A stretch of 64,000 nt of DNA from Rhizophagus irregularis (GCF_026210795.1 NC_089434.1:5642001-5706000); one strand, 5' to 3'. Counted from the stretch's first letter, positions 1 through 11,662 are shown. Numbers and translations are program-made. The notes: a model not told the origin generated them from the letters alone.

Positions 1-264
1 AAGCTTCAAAGTCAAATTAGCAGATGATCAGCATATATATGAATTATTGAAAATTTCAACCTAAGGCTAAATTTGGAACCATATTTTATTTTGCTACAAT
101 ACTTTTATATTTAACTATTGATAACCTAAATTATTAAACAAGGCAGTTAAATATAATTTTTAGAACATTTATAGCTTGAGATAAGGCTTCAAAGTTAATG
201 TGATATCACATTTATTATGATCGGCAAATGATCAACATGTGATATAGGGTATGTCCGCCCTGTT
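1..264. mobile_element. MULE-like MITE, right-end fragment
   Basis: This is the right part of a short non-coding element whose left part lies outside the window. It ends with the TIR sequence GTCCGCCCTGTT at 253-264. It is collinear with 35,975-36,193, sharing the start AGCTTCAAAGTCA and the later GATCGGCAA and TGATATA motifs. The complete copy at 22,772-23,388 has the same TIR and a 9-bp target duplication, typical of Mutator-like elements. No coding capacity is visible. Confidence 0.7.
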
Positions 265-275
265 CCTTGTGGATA

Positions 276-1065
276 GCATAGCGAACATCTCTATTTTATC
301 ACAAATTTGCCAATCATTTGCCGATCATTTATTTGATCTTATCACATAATACATATGTCGTGACAAATCAATTTTACACAATAATAAATATAATAAGTGT
401 TTAAAATTTACAAATAACTTCACAGAATTTTAATTTTAATTAAAAATTTATATAAAACATAAAAATTAATACAAATACTAATAATTATATTAATAATTTA
501 ACCATGTTTAGTATAATATTTCAAACAGGTTATCTATATTACTTTCTATTATTTCTAAATTATTTTCAATATTCTCATCATTATTATCTTCACTTAAACT
601 ATTATCATCTTCATCTTCAACTAGAAGTTTTTCATTATCTTTAATGATGTAAATAATCTTTTTTATTAGAAATATATTAATAACAAATAATTGGCTAATT
701 TCTCTATAAGCAAAGAACTTGCATTATGGGTCAAAACCTTGCATTATTTTTTTTACAGATTATATATAATAAAAGGAATGTTCATGCAAAATTTCAAGTT
801 TCAGCTTTGCGTATTTGGCTTCGGCCTTCAATTTTTATCCTGAAACTTCAAATTATCACATATTAATAATTTTGCATATAAAAATTAAAAATTATATAAA
901 TTATTTAATTTAAAGTTATACAACAATAAAAGGTGGCATATTTTATTTTTTTCTTATTTAGGCATTTACTTTGCCTTGCACTTTTTCATAATTTAATCAT
1001 TTTTTAATAAAATAAAACTTGTGATCGGCAAATGATCGTCAAAGTGATATAAAGCATGTTAAAAT
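276..1065. mobile_element. Diverged relative of the MULE-like MITE
   Basis: The left part (GCGAACATCTC, then TTATCAC, TTGCCAATCATTTGCCGATC) and the inverted right part (GATCGGCAAATGATCG then GTGATATAAAGCATGTT) match the sub-terminal regions of the 22,772 and 35,614 copies, but the outermost TIR bases differ. The core is AT-rich and non-coding. Borders are approximate and no target duplication was identified. Confidence 0.45.
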
Positions 1066-1427
1066 AGCAGTATGTAAGCAGTTAGTATTTTTGTCAATAT
1101 AATTATTTTTTAACTACGTGAAATTTGCTATGCTCTTATGGATACTGTATAATACTTTAAAATCAAAAATTCCCACAAATATTATTTTTATACTTCTCAG
1201 TAGAATTAAAAAGTCAATGTCAAAATATTATGGCATAGCCAAAAACAATTACGTTAGTACAAATGTTTACTAATAAAACATATAATTACGGCAAATTACG
1301 GCATTTTAATTACGTCTGTCATAATTCAAAAATTCAATTTCGCTGATAAGTATAATTATTTCTACAAATTATTTTGTATCTCTAAAATATTTCCACAAAT
1401 TAAAAATCTTTGTTTTCTTTTATCCAT
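1066..1427. other. AT-rich intergenic stretch
   Basis: I see no gene, repeat border or RNA here, only AT-rich sequence with several ATTACGGC-like words that also occur near 2,980-3,210. Confidence 0.5.
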
Positions 1428-1640
1428 AATGATTATACTTGCCACCCATATTAAATGAGATGGGAGAATCTCCTATCTTATCCCATTCCATTTGCCAAAA
1501 TCCCATCCCAAATTCCAAATTCCAATCCCACCCATATCACATATCCCATATTCCATCCCATATCCCAAATAATTTCATTGGTCAATTATCACATGATGTT
1601 ACACAAATTTCCAAAAAAAGGAAATTTTGCTTTCCACAAA
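1428..1640. repeat. ATCCCA-rich dispersed repeat
   Basis: This stretch has many ATCCCA/TTCCCA words and the phrase AAATGAGATGGGAG. The same phrase and the same G-run pattern occur in reverse orientation at about 37,200-37,410, including the neighbouring AAAAAAGGAAATTT. It is a dispersed repeat of unknown class. Short reading frames here (for example 1,439-1,732) are low-complexity and not credible genes. Confidence 0.55.
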
Positions 1641-1666
1641 ATTGGGAGATTTTGATTTCACAAGTA

Positions 1667-2627
1667 CAGTCAACTCTCTTTATAGTCACACATTTGGGAC
1701 AGTCCATATTTGGTGATTATAAAGAGATGTGACTATATAAAAAATTTCTTATATTAGTATATCATAATTCCGGCCAAAAATTGACATAATTTTGGCCAAA
1801 ATTATACTTAAAACTTTATTGTATCGTAACTCAGCCAATATTAATCGTAGAGGAATGATCTTACCGCCATTCGATTCGTCTCGATGAGACTGTTCTAATG
1901 GTATATAATACATTAAAATCTAATCACTAGATTAATTTCCGAAGTTAAAAAAATATTAATGGTTTTTGTGTAATAACTCTGCCAATATTGATCCTAGAGA
2001 GACAATCTTACTACCATTCGATTCGTCTTGATGCGACGAATCTAATGGTATAAGATACATCGAAATCCAATCACTAGATCAATTTCCGAAATTAAAAAAT
2101 ATTAAATGGTTTTTAAGTAGTAACTCCGTCAATATTGATCACAAAGAGATGCTCTTACCACCATTCAATTCGTCTTGATGAGGGGATTCCAACGAGCTAT
2201 TAATCGTCTTTTTAGAATCACTAGATACCGAGAAATTCAGCAAACTGTTAAATGGCGCAGTGAATGTAAATCAAGAAATATAATAATGCCGATGCTTAAC
2301 ATTTTGTTGAATAACACATCAGCCAGTGATCATGAAAGGATAAAACTACCACCATTCGATTCGTCTCAGTGAGACGATTCTAACAAGCTATGGTACATCT
2401 TTGTACGATTATTAGATGCCAAGTTATTTAATATATTCTTTATATAACTGTGATTATAAACGGTTCTTTTTAATATAAGATTTTTGAGGATAGGTGTGAT
2501 AGAGACTATAGATAGATTGTGACTATATAGGATAGATTTTAATAATAAAGTGTTTTGAACATTCAACTGGTGTGACTATATAGTAGAATGTGACTATAAC
2601 GGGAGTGACTATAGAGGGAGTTGACTG
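1667..2627. mobile_element. pogo/Tigger-like non-autonomous element
   Basis: The ends are inverted repeats: left CAGTCAACTCTCTTTATAG and right, in reverse complement, CAGTCAACTCCCTCTATAG. They are flanked by TA on both sides (1,665-1,666 and 2,628-2,629). A TA duplication and a CAGT-type end are typical of Tc1/mariner-pogo elements. At 961 bp it has no transposase frame. Most of the interior is a 147-bp tandem repeat. Confidence 0.8.
1827..2400. repeat. 147-bp tandem repeat inside pogo-like element
   Basis: Units begin TAACTC.G.CAATATT at 1,827, 1,974 and 2,121 (spacing exactly 147 bp), with a diverged unit at about 2,312. Each contains CCATTCRATTCGTCT and an AATCACTAGAT segment. Confidence 0.75.
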
Positions 2628-2629
2628 TA

Positions 2630-3029
2630 TTCCAAAAAAGGAAATTTTATTTTCCGCAAAAATTGGGCATATGAGCGTATTATAATAATTGGGCCTTTTT
2701 TAAGGTCACTGATCAGATGATTTCTGCATCCGTGATTTGCGCAGCTGATGCATAGCTATCCCGAACACACGAGAAAAAAAAATCTTTGTTTTTTTTGATT
2801 TAACCAATCGTTCTAACGTGTTCTAACGTTTAACCAATCATTTTAACTAAAGCTCTGAACGGTTTGGGCTAAACTGGGGAACTGATCCGAAACCGGCTCA
2901 AAATTCAGTTCGGTTCAGTTTGGGTATTAGAACTATACTTCCCAGCGAAATTAATTTAATTACGTCATTATACCTGACGTAATAAGCCGTAATAATTACG
3001 GTTTTAAATTTTAAAATGCCGATATGCCG
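2630..3029. other. Intergenic stretch without recognised gene
   Basis: AT-rich sequence with a short GC-richer patch near 2,860-2,930 (CGGTTTGGGC, CGGTTCAGTTTGGG) that looks like degenerate repeat. No gene or complete element is recognised. Confidence 0.45.
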
Positions 3030-3032
3030 TAA

Positions 3033-3187
3033 GGGCAGTGACATTTATTACGTAATATTTTAGGGGGTGGGAGGGTATTTAAAGGTCATATAACATATAA
3101 GTGTAACGTAAGATTTTTCATATTACATGGGGGTGGGGGAGTATGGGCTTATAGTAAATAGATATTACGTAATAAATGTCACTGCCC
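3033..3187. mobile_element. Short MITE with TAA target duplication
   Basis: This 155-bp element starts GGGCAGTGACATTTATTACG and ends with its reverse complement. It is flanked by TAA at 3,030-3,032 and 3,188-3,190. The TIR (GGGNAGTGACA..TATTACGT) resembles that of the DDE transposon at 27,801-30,974, which is also flanked by TAA, so the latter family could mobilise it. It is non-coding. Confidence 0.85.
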
Positions 3188-3458
3188 TAATTAAATTAAC
3201 CTGTCAAATTAATTACGGCAGTAAAATTTAAATTATATTAAAATAGGAAATAGATCAACTAATAAACACATGATTTAACATGAGTATATTAAATGAACGT
3301 AGTATATAATCATGTGTTATATTTCTTAAATTTTTTTTTAAAATATTTCTTTGTCTTAAAAAATGCCAAATTTAAAATATTTTCTAAGGCGTGTACCAAT
3401 TAAACATTCTGATATAAAATAATACATTTTTTTATATATATTTTATACACTAATTATA

Positions 3459-5932
3459 ATGTCTACTCAAGAAACAAATGGTGGAAGTTCAAGTGGCGTA
3501 TTATTAAACACAAATAAAGAAAAAGGAAAACCAGGAAGAAAAAGAGGACCTGTTTGGATTCATTTTAATGATATTAGCACTAAAAAAGAAGGTCATATTG
3601 GTTGTAAATGCATGTATTGTGGCTGGACTCAAAACCGAGGAGAACCAGCCCAAATGCAAGCACATTTAGCTTTATCCTGTTCAAAAGTTCCTTCTACAAT
3701 TAAAATAGAATATTTACTTCTTATTAAACAAAATGCTGAAGAGCGAGTTACTAACTCTACTTCAACTGTCTCAAAAAAAAGATGTATTAATTTATCTCAA
3801 ACAAGAATAGATAAATTTTATGAATCTGACCAGATTGATAGTACCAAACAAGTATTATGCGATAAAGCTGTTGCAAAATTCTTTGTTTGTTGTGGTGTGG
3901 CATTTCATTTAATTTCTCATCCTTTTTTTATTGATATGGTTAAAAGTTTATGTAATGGATATGAGCCACCGTGTTCTACTACTTTATCCAATACACTTAT
4001 GAACAACGAACTTACTAAAATAACTGTTGATCAGCAACTTACGTTAGATAAAGAATCAGATTTAACATTAGGTAAAAAAATAAATTTTATTTTTAGATTT
4101 TTTAATTATTTAATAAATTTTGAATTTTTTAGGATTTGATGGCTGGACGAGCCCACGAGGTCAATCATTATACGTTTTTATACTTATTACACGTGAACGA
4201 AAGGAAATTATACATAGTTTAAAAAATCTATCATCAGAATCTCATACAGCAAAATTTTTAGCTGAAAAAATTAATGAAGTAATTACAAATATTGGGCCTG
4301 AAAAATTTTCTGCAGTTGTTTTTGATCATGCTGCTGCTTTGCGCATCTGCTAAACGAATCATTGCTGATACACATAAACATATTATTCCAATTAGATGTA
4401 TTGCGCATCACATTAATCTCATTACAACTGATATTTGTAAAACTTCATTTGCCAAAGAGGTTATTGCGAAGTGTACAAAGTTAGTAAAATTTTTCAAAAC
4501 ATCACATCAAGCTGGTGAAAAGCTTAAAATGAGTATAATTGATGATTCAGTTAAAGGTGGAAATCTCAAAACTTATGTCAAAACTAGATGGACAACAGCT
4601 TGGGATTGTACGAATTCTATTTTACGTCTTGAAAATCAGTTAAAAAATGTAAGTTTATTAATTATTAATTATAAAATGAATTAAAACGTGAAATTTATTT
4701 TATTTTATTTATTTATTAGTTATTAAATGAATGCCCGGAAATATTGAATAATGAAATTAAAAGTTTATTGCGAAGTAGATCATTTTTTAATGATGTTGAT
4801 GCCGTTAATACTTTATTAGGCCCAGTCAAATCAGCAGTAAAGGCTCTTGAATTCAAATCAACTACGCTTGCTGATTGTTTTGTTGAATTAATCAAGTTAT
4901 CACAAAGGATTAATTTCCTTCCACCAATATCAGATCAAAATTTTAAATCTACCTGTATTGAATTATTTAATAAAAGATGGAAACAATTCGATTTTGATCT
5001 TTATATTTTAAGTTATATGCTTCATCCATACTACCGAGGTAAATTGTGAATTTTTTTTTGAATTATTTATTTTTACACTAATCTTAATTAAATTATTATA
5101 TTTATACTTTAGGTAAAGGTTTACATCCAATGGTCTTTCGTGATGTTTGTCTTAATGCAATGAAATTGCTAAAAAATATGGGTGGTGGTGAAAATTCTTG
5201 TAGCGAATTAGTTGCTCAAATTCGCGCATTTACACAATATGAAAAACCTTATGATTTAGAGTATGTATTAGGAATAGATAATGTTTTTTATGGTGGCGAT
5301 TATGCAATCCAGTACGTCCTGAAGAACATTATATTCAACAACTTGCTATGAAGATTTTATCAATTACTCCACATAATGCAGGATGTGAACGTGTTTTCTC
5401 CATAATTGGTTGGATGGCTAATAAAAGGAGAACACGGTAAGTTAATATTTAATATTTAATATTACTATATTAAAAAAAGTATATTATGCCTTTAATTTAG
5501 TTTTAATGTATTTAATTTAGATTAAATGTTGAAAAACTTGAATCAATGGCGAAATTACATACGTACTATATAACAAATGCAAAGTCTGAGCTCAAATTTG
5601 CATATAACACACTTTCCGAAGATCAATTTCAAAATGAAATTCAAGAAACATTATCTGATCCTTCTTTTTTTGATGATGATGATGATAATAGTGATTATGA
5701 TGATGAAGATGAGGATTATGATCAAAATGAGGATGAGGGTGATGATACTGAGGCAGCTAATAATAATAATTTGGAAATTTCACGATGGGTTAATATTATG
5801 GATAAAGAATTGCAAGAACTACTTCAAACAGAAGTTAAAGTAGTAATTGATATTTCTCCTCCACCACCACTGGTAGATCACGGTTCTCAAGAATTTAATA
5901 TGGAAGAAGTGTTAGATAGAATTCTCACTTAA
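3459..5932 (+). pseudogene. hAT-superfamily transposase with BED finger, frameshifted
   Basis: Five exons can be laid out: 3,459-4,071, 4,133-4,648, 4,720-5,038, 5,113-5,436 and 5,521-5,932, all with GT-AG borders. Exon 1 encodes a BED-type zinc finger (WIHF, CKCMYCGW, HLALSC). Exon 2 starts with the hAT signature FDGWTSPRG, followed by IPIRCIAHHINLI. Exon 4 carries the dimerisation region (CERVFSIIGWMANKRRTR). The C-terminus is an Asp/Glu-rich tail. The frame shifts by one base near 4,337 (after FDHAAA) and again near 5,290 (before a WWRLCNP-like segment), the latter beside a T run, so the copy is probably inactive unless these are assembly errors. It would be a nuclear cut-and-paste transposase. 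I could not identify its TIRs. Confidence 0.8.
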
Positions 5933-6229
5933 AAACATAAAAATACATTGATAAATAAATTTTAATATTTGTTTGGTATAATTACCCATAAATTTTTATA
6001 ATGCTTAATTACGTCCAATATAAAATTGACCCGTAAACTATTTAAAATTATTTATTTATTGAAATTAATCGCTAAACGCTAACACATTTTATACATTTTA
6101 TTAAAAAAGAAAAAATTTTTTTACATCGAAAATATGATTCCGATGATTGGGTCGATCAGATGACAGATCACAGATCCATAAATTCGATCTCATCGATCAT
6201 TTTTTTTTATTTTAATCTTTTTCTTTAAA
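5933..6229. other. 3' flank of hAT gene, AT-rich
   Basis: Nothing coding. It contains an ATTACGTCC word and a GATCGATCAGATGACAGATCACAGATC patch of overlapping GATC motifs, possibly a remnant of a terminal region. Confidence 0.4.
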
Positions 6230-6830
6230 AAAAACAATTTTAAAACCGATTTGTTTTAAAAAAAAATGATATTTCGGTTTTCTTAAACCGATTTTTTTTT
6301 ATTTTTAAAAATTTAAAATCATTTATTTATTTTTTATTTATTAATTATTTTTTTAAAAACAATATTTCGGTTTTTTAAACCGATTTCTTTTTTATTTTTT
6401 TAATTTTTTTTTTTTTAAAAAAAATAATATTTCGGTTTTCTTAAACCGATTTTTTTTCTTTTTTAAAATCATCATTTATTTATTTTTTATTTATTAATTA
6501 TTTTTTTAAAAAACAATATTTCGGTTTTTTTAAACCAATTTTTTTTTATTTTTTTAATTTTTTTTAAAAAAAAATGATATTTCGGTTTTCTTAAACCGAT
6601 TTTTTTATTTTTTTTTATTTTTTTCTTTAAAAAAAATAGATATTTCGGACCAATTTAAAAAAACCGATTTTTTTCTTTTTTAAAATTTAAAATTATTTAT
6701 TTATTTTTTATTTATCAATTATTTTAAAAAAAAACAATATTTCGGTTTTCTTAAACCGATTTTTTTTCGTTTTTTAAAATATATTTTTTAAAAAAAAACA
6801 TTTCGGTTTCTTAACCGATTTTTTTTTTTT
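6230..6830. repeat. Tandem hairpin repeat (CGGTTT..AAACCGA)
   Basis: About eight irregular units of 65-110 bp each contain a short palindrome of the form TTTCGGTTTTCTTAAACCGA, separated by long T and A runs. The unit at about 6,640 has the arms rearranged. Each unit can fold into an 8-10-bp stem. No coding potential. Confidence 0.75.
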
Positions 6831-7310
6831 TGCTTTTTAAATTATTTTTTTTTATTATAATTATTTACTCTGAAGTTAGAATTGTAACTTTTTTAAAATC
6901 AAGAATACGGATCTTGGGTAAGTTGCCTTTTTTTAAAAAAAAATTACTTTTAGAAACGTTATTAACGTTTCTTTTGTCTTATTTTTTAGGACTTATACTT
7001 TTTCGGGTTGAAATTTCGACTTGAAAGGTATGAGGTTTTTTTAAAATTTGCTTTTTTTTTAGAAATTATTAACGTTTATTTTATTATATTTTGTAGGGAA
7101 ACATTTTCGGCTTCCTGGATTCTTCTAAGACATGAGTATGTTCTGTGTAGGGTTATTTTTATAATTTCTTTAAAGAATCATATTAACGTTTTTTCTTTTA
7201 ATTTCTCTGTAGGTTTTGGCTTTCTAATTCCTTCAGGATACAGGTATATGTGTGGGTGGGTATTCTTTTAATATTAACATTTCTTTTTTTATTTTTTATA
7301 GGGTTTTCCA
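6831..7310 (+). repeat. Micro-exon-like tandem units, plus strand
   Basis: Several short segments are bordered by AG and GT: about 6,991-7,027 (TTTTTTAG before, GTATGAGG after), 7,098-7,136, 7,212-7,241, and one starting near 7,302. They are separated by T-rich spacers that contain TTAACGTTT. The pattern resembles the minus-strand array at 18.2-20.6 kb (micro-exon plus AACGTT spacer), although the unit sequence differs. Whether it is transcribed is unknown. Confidence 0.35.
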
Positions 7311-7342
7311 TAAACTGCTTTTCCATTTGTAATTTTTGCGAT

Positions 7343-7480
7343 CTAATCATTATTGTTACATATATTAATAATTACGTCATTTAATTTGCAGTCTGTCCTA
7401 ACAAATAAATGAAAAATATCAATAGTGCTAAAACTAAAACTAAAAAAAAATAAAATAAAATAATTAAGTATATTGTTTAA
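7343..7480. other. AT-rich spacer
   Basis: Short gap between repeats. The minus-strand frame across 7,343-7,786 is translated repeat and is not supported as a gene. Confidence 0.5.
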
Positions 7481-7490
7481 GAACTCCATT

Positions 7491-7960
7491 AGGAAATTAT
7501 ATAGTGCGAAAAGTTGCGCAAGTTTACACATCATAATATTTCGTAAGCTTCCAGACCCGCCGCAAGTTTGCGTAAGCGTAATATTTTGTAACTTTTTAAA
7601 ATATTTCGAAATATTACGATATGCAAAGCTTCGTAATTTTACGATTTGTAATATTCCGTAATTTTGCAGTTCACAATATTTCGTAATTTTACATAATATT
7701 TCGTAAGTTTTCAGACCCGCCGCAAGTTTGCGTAAGCGTAATATTTTGTAACTTTTTAAAATATTTCGAAATATTACTGTATGCAAGGCTTCGTAATTTT
7801 ACGATTCGTAATATTCCGTAATTTTACTGCGTATTACTTCGCAACTTTTTAAAATATTTCGAAATTCTATGATGCGTAATGTTCCATAATTTGATGATTC
7901 GTAATATTCTGTGATTTTACACAACTTAATATTTCGTAATATTTCAAAATATTTCGATAA
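7491..7960. repeat. TTTCGTAA satellite-type tandem repeat
   Basis: This is built of CGTAATATTTCG words, with a ~160-bp higher-order duplication (the CAGACCCGCCGCAAGTTTGCG segment occurs at ~7,553 and ~7,713). Its left border AGGAAATTATATAGTGCG reappears in inverted form at 17,065-17,092 (right border of the 16.5-17.1 kb satellite). This suggests both are ends of the same dispersed element family. Confidence 0.65.
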
Positions 7961-8049
7961 ATAATACTTCATTTTCTGTACTATAAGTTTATATAATGTA
8001 TGTTTTATTAGATATAATTTTATTAAACCATAAAAAATTACAAGTATTT

Positions 8050-8740
8050 ATTAATATATACAGAATACATAAAAGTAAAAAAAAGAAAGAGTAGAGTAAC
8101 AAATAACAATATTATTAGACGTAAAAAGAAGAGAAACAGCTATAGTAACATTAGTATTAGATATAAAGATAAAAGAAATATTGTTATTATTGTTAGTATT
8201 AAGGTAAAAAGAGTTAAAGAAACAGTAAAAGGAGTAAAAGAAACATGGATATTATTGTTAGTATTAAAGTACAAGTAAAAAGAAATAAAGGAAACGTAGA
8301 TAGTATTGTTAGTATTACGACATAAAGTAACAAAGAGGTAAAAAAAAACGCGTTAATATTAAAATAATTAGTATTAATAAATAAATATTTCTATACCTGC
8401 AAAGTAATTGAATAAAAGAATAAAGAAATAAAGAGAAAGGAAAAAATAAACATGTTGTTAGTATTGTTAGTATCGTTAGTATTAAAGTACAAGTAAAAAG
8501 GAATAAAGGAAACATGGATATTATTGTTAGTATTACGATACAAAATAACAAAGAGGTAAAAAAAAATGAAAATAATTAGTATTAATAAACAAATATTTCT
8601 ATACCTGCAAAGCAATAAATTATGAAATATATGTAAATATATTGTATATAATTAAAGAAATAATAGAAAGAAGAGACAAAAAAATTAAAAATATTGAACA
8701 AAAGAATAAAGAAATAAGAAACAAAAATAAATAAGACAAA
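8050..8740. repeat. A-rich tandem duplication
   Basis: A segment starting TTAGTATTAAAGTACAAG at about 8,260 is repeated about 210 bp later (8,478), including ACAAAGAGGTAAAAAAAAA and TTTCTATACCTGCAAAG. A third partial copy lies upstream. Minus-strand frames in it are low-complexity and not credible. Confidence 0.65.
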
Positions 8741-8870
8741 AACGCGTGCATGATTAAATGATTAAATGATTAAATCACATGCAAGGATCAGCCTAATTTG
8801 ATTGGCCAGAAAATACGATATCGTAAAATTACGGAAATCTGCATTTTAAAAAATCACAGAAATTGTATAT

Positions 8871-9060
8871 GCACAATTACTAAATATTATCCCCTCGTGA
8901 TAAATTAAAAATTATCAACACAAATTCAACACAAATTTAACAAATTTAACGAAATTTGGCCAAAATTAACAAATTTTTACCAGAATTATCAACACAAATT
9001 GAACACAAATTGAACACAAATTTCAGCCACGATTTATTTATGTCACACCCGTGTTGTTAA
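8871..9060. repeat. Left terminal inverted repeat
   Basis: Begins near GCACAATTACTAAATAT and ends CACACCCGTGTTGTTAA. It is the near-exact reverse complement of 14,797-14,997. It contains five to six copies of AACACAAATT, likely transposase-binding sub-terminal repeats. Confidence 0.85.
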
Positions 9061-9146
9061 GAATTAATAACCATTTTATTTATTAAAACTATATTAATTA
9101 TGGTAAAAAAAATGCTATTACGTGTGATATATATAAAAAATAATAT

Positions 9147-10562
9147 TTATTTCCTATGCAACCCATAATTCTCTAATAAACTATTTACATACCGACCTTC
9201 CTCCTCCGTGTTATAAGAGTCAATAGAAAGTATATCATCGTCAGCTATGCCATCATTGGCCGCACCATCGCTTGCCGCACCATCGTTCGCCGCATCATCA
9301 TTAGCCACACCATCGTTAGGCCTACCATCGTTAGTCACACCATCATCAGCCGCACCTGCTCTATCGTCAGCTGCTCTATCACCACCATCATCTACATCAT
9401 TACCATCATGAGAATCATCGTCCGAATGTGTAAATTTATCCCTATTTTCCAACTTTTGCTAAAAATCAATAAATAAATAAATAAACTGTAATTCAAATAA
9501 TTCACATTTTGCAAATTGTAAATTAAAAACTTACTAAGTTGTTGATTATCTTCGACTTCATTATACTTTCGCTCATTTGAATGTTTTGATTATTAGGATT
9601 TAAGTACGTTTCACATATGCTAATCGCATACGCTATTTGTGTTTTTGAGGGATTTTTATTTTCTTTTCGCAACTTATCAATTATCAGCGACATATATGTC
9701 GTAGGTTGCCCATCTTTAACCTTTTTAAATAGGTTGTTGTAACATCTTTTTACCTCCGCCTTACTCTTCCATTCCTGAATCTTTGACAGACTAGCCTGAG
9801 TGTTAATAGACGGTAATTTATACCCAGTCGCTTCGAAAACAGAATACATAACGTCTTTAACTCTAGACGTGAACGTCCCTCGTATGCTTCTATGTTGTTG
9901 TACTAACTATTAAAAAAAAATGTTAGTATGAAATTTAATAAAATTCATAATTGCTTTAACTTACAGTCGGGGCAATTTTTTTTTCGAAAAAAATAATCCA
10001 TTGATTTTTTTTGAACTGGCGCATAAATTCCAGATTTTCATCTTTTAAATATTTTTCGGTAGCGAGTTTGTACTCGTCTTGCGAAGGATAAACAAAATTT
10101 TCAAATAAAATTTTCGACACCTTCTTAACGAGCTCCTAATCAAACGAGGTTAGCATTTCAGGTTTACATTAAATAATATTCATCTTTATTACCTTTACAT
10201 ACTCTGGATCTATTGTATTATTATTATTTTTGTTATTATCGTTGAGCTTTTTTCTATGCTCGAGAGACGGGTTTCGAGATTTTTTTGTCCGGTGATAAGA
10301 ACTTCAAGCTTAGAAATTATCTGCGAATTGGTTCTTAATAGTTTTTCTATTGTTTTTTTATTAACTTTAACAATAAAATATAATTTAACTATATATTATA
10401 TAATTTCTTTTATAAAGAATATGATACATATCATGTCATATATACCATCAACGCTATCATCAGATATTCTCACTCGCTTCTCAGCTTCGCTACCTCAGTA
10501 CTACATTTTGAAAATCTTTTATTATCGTCAATTCTTCGTTTCTCGCCACGCTTTGTAGCCAT
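9147..10562 (-). CDS. Accessory protein of the two-gene transposon
   Basis: Multi-exon minus-strand gene. The proposed start is the ATG at 10,562 (MATKRGEKRR, basic N-terminus). A coiled-coil-like exon at about 10,345-10,195 (KLEVLITGQKNLETRLSSIEK) is followed by an Asn-rich linker and TIDPEYVK. Next come exons at ~10,135-9,967 (ELVKKVSKILFENF) and ~9,907-9,535 (YSVFEATGYKLP, a Lys/Arg-rich helical region). The last exon (~9,455-9,147) encodes an Asp/Ala/Asn-rich repeat tail (ANDGA-type, 9,235-9,400). A one-base shift in the A-run just before KLNDNN breaks the frame near 10,250, and a second problem lies near 10,480. I do not recognise a known domain. The position suggests a second transposon gene, possibly DNA-binding or regulatory; this is inference. 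Confidence 0.6.
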
Positions 10563-11198
10563 TATAATAATAAATTTGAAACGAAAATATGAGAAAAATG
10601 AGGAAATATATGAGAAAAAAGAGGAAATATATGAGAAAAAGGTGAACTAGAAAATTCGAAAAGGATGAGGAAAAAGGGGGAAATACATGAATCAGAAATT
10701 CAGAAAAAGGAGGCAAGCTGTCATAAGGTAATTTCCGCCATTCTATACTAAAAAAGAAAAAAAACTTGCGAAATATTGCGAAAAATGGATGAACTAATGC
10801 GAAATATTACGAAAAATGAATGTACTAATGCAAAAATTTTGCATCGTGATATTACGAAAAAATATTGTAACACTTTCATAAGAGAACTTTAAAAAAAAAC
10901 TCTCGTAAAAGCACATAGTACAATCGAAATATTAATCAAATCCAATTTATAAAAAAATAACATGTTACACATGTTGGGGCTTTTATGCATGGAAAAAAAA
11001 GTTGCAGCCAGTGAACTCATTTGGCTGATCAGATTGATAGTGATCTTGAGCGCTTATAACCTGATTATCGCATAAATTTGTGGCTGATCATCCGTCCATT
11101 ATTGTAAAAGTGATTTGCCGTGTTAAGCCAATAAATTTGCGGCTGATTATCAGATGATTAGCCGATTGAATAAGCCATCCGAATTCTTACAGCCCGTT
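10563..11198. promoter_or_regulatory. Shared divergent promoter region of transposon
   Basis: The intergenic region between the two divergent transposon genes. It contains a 2x repeat of about 35 bp (ATTRCGAAAAATG.ATG.ACTAATGC, 10,768-10,835) and several GGCTGATCA/GCTGATTATCAGATGATTAG words near 11,020-11,160. No specific promoter element can be assigned. The right part of the spacer is occupied by a MITE. Confidence 0.35.
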
Positions 11199-11199
11199 A

Positions 11200-11414
11200 C
11201 AGCAAATTCAAAATATGCGAAACACTCAGCACTTTTGCTGTCAGATTCACTTGGCAGGTTGCCGGCAAATTGAAATAGTAAATAAAATAATAAACAATAT
11301 TTATATGGTACATCATAGACTTGTTACATTTATTTTTAGATTTGCCAACCCACGAACTCGGCAAGTTCCCGACAGCAAAATTGCTGAGTGTTTCGCATAT
11401 TTTAAATTTTGCTA
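11200..11414. mobile_element. MITE with TA target duplication
   Basis: This 215-bp element has ~60-bp imperfect inverted repeats (AAAATATGCGAAACACTCAG near the left end, CTGAGTGTTTCGCATATTTT near the right end; then TTGCTGTC/GACAGCAA and GCCGGCAA/TTGCC). TA flanks it at 11,198-11,199 and 11,415-11,416, as for Tc1/mariner-type insertions. The two frames over it are side effects of the palindrome. Confidence 0.8.
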
Positions 11415-11662
11415 TAATGCGTAAAATTGCGAATGATTCTGCGATATTAGCCACCAGATTCTTACAGCCAGTTCCATTCATTAATGCGTAAATTTGCGTA
11501 GTCGTGTCTATTCAAATAACTCAATCAATTGTAATCCATTCAATTAATTCATTAAATTTTTACAATGAATTTGCAATATAATTTTATTAGCACACATAAT
11601 CTCATATAAATTAAATAGTGAATTGATACTTTTCATCAAATTTGACACGTTAATTTAGTAAC

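Noticed and set aside
7343-7786. 147-residue minus-strand frame
   Set aside because: It consists of the translated TTTCGTAA repeat and has no independent support.
8315-8615. Hydrophobic minus-strand frames resembling membrane proteins
   Set aside because: They are antisense of A-rich tandem repeats; Leu/Ile/Phe content follows from composition.
11197-11481. Small frames in the transposon's central region
   Set aside because: They are explained by the TA-flanked MITE at 11,200-11,414.
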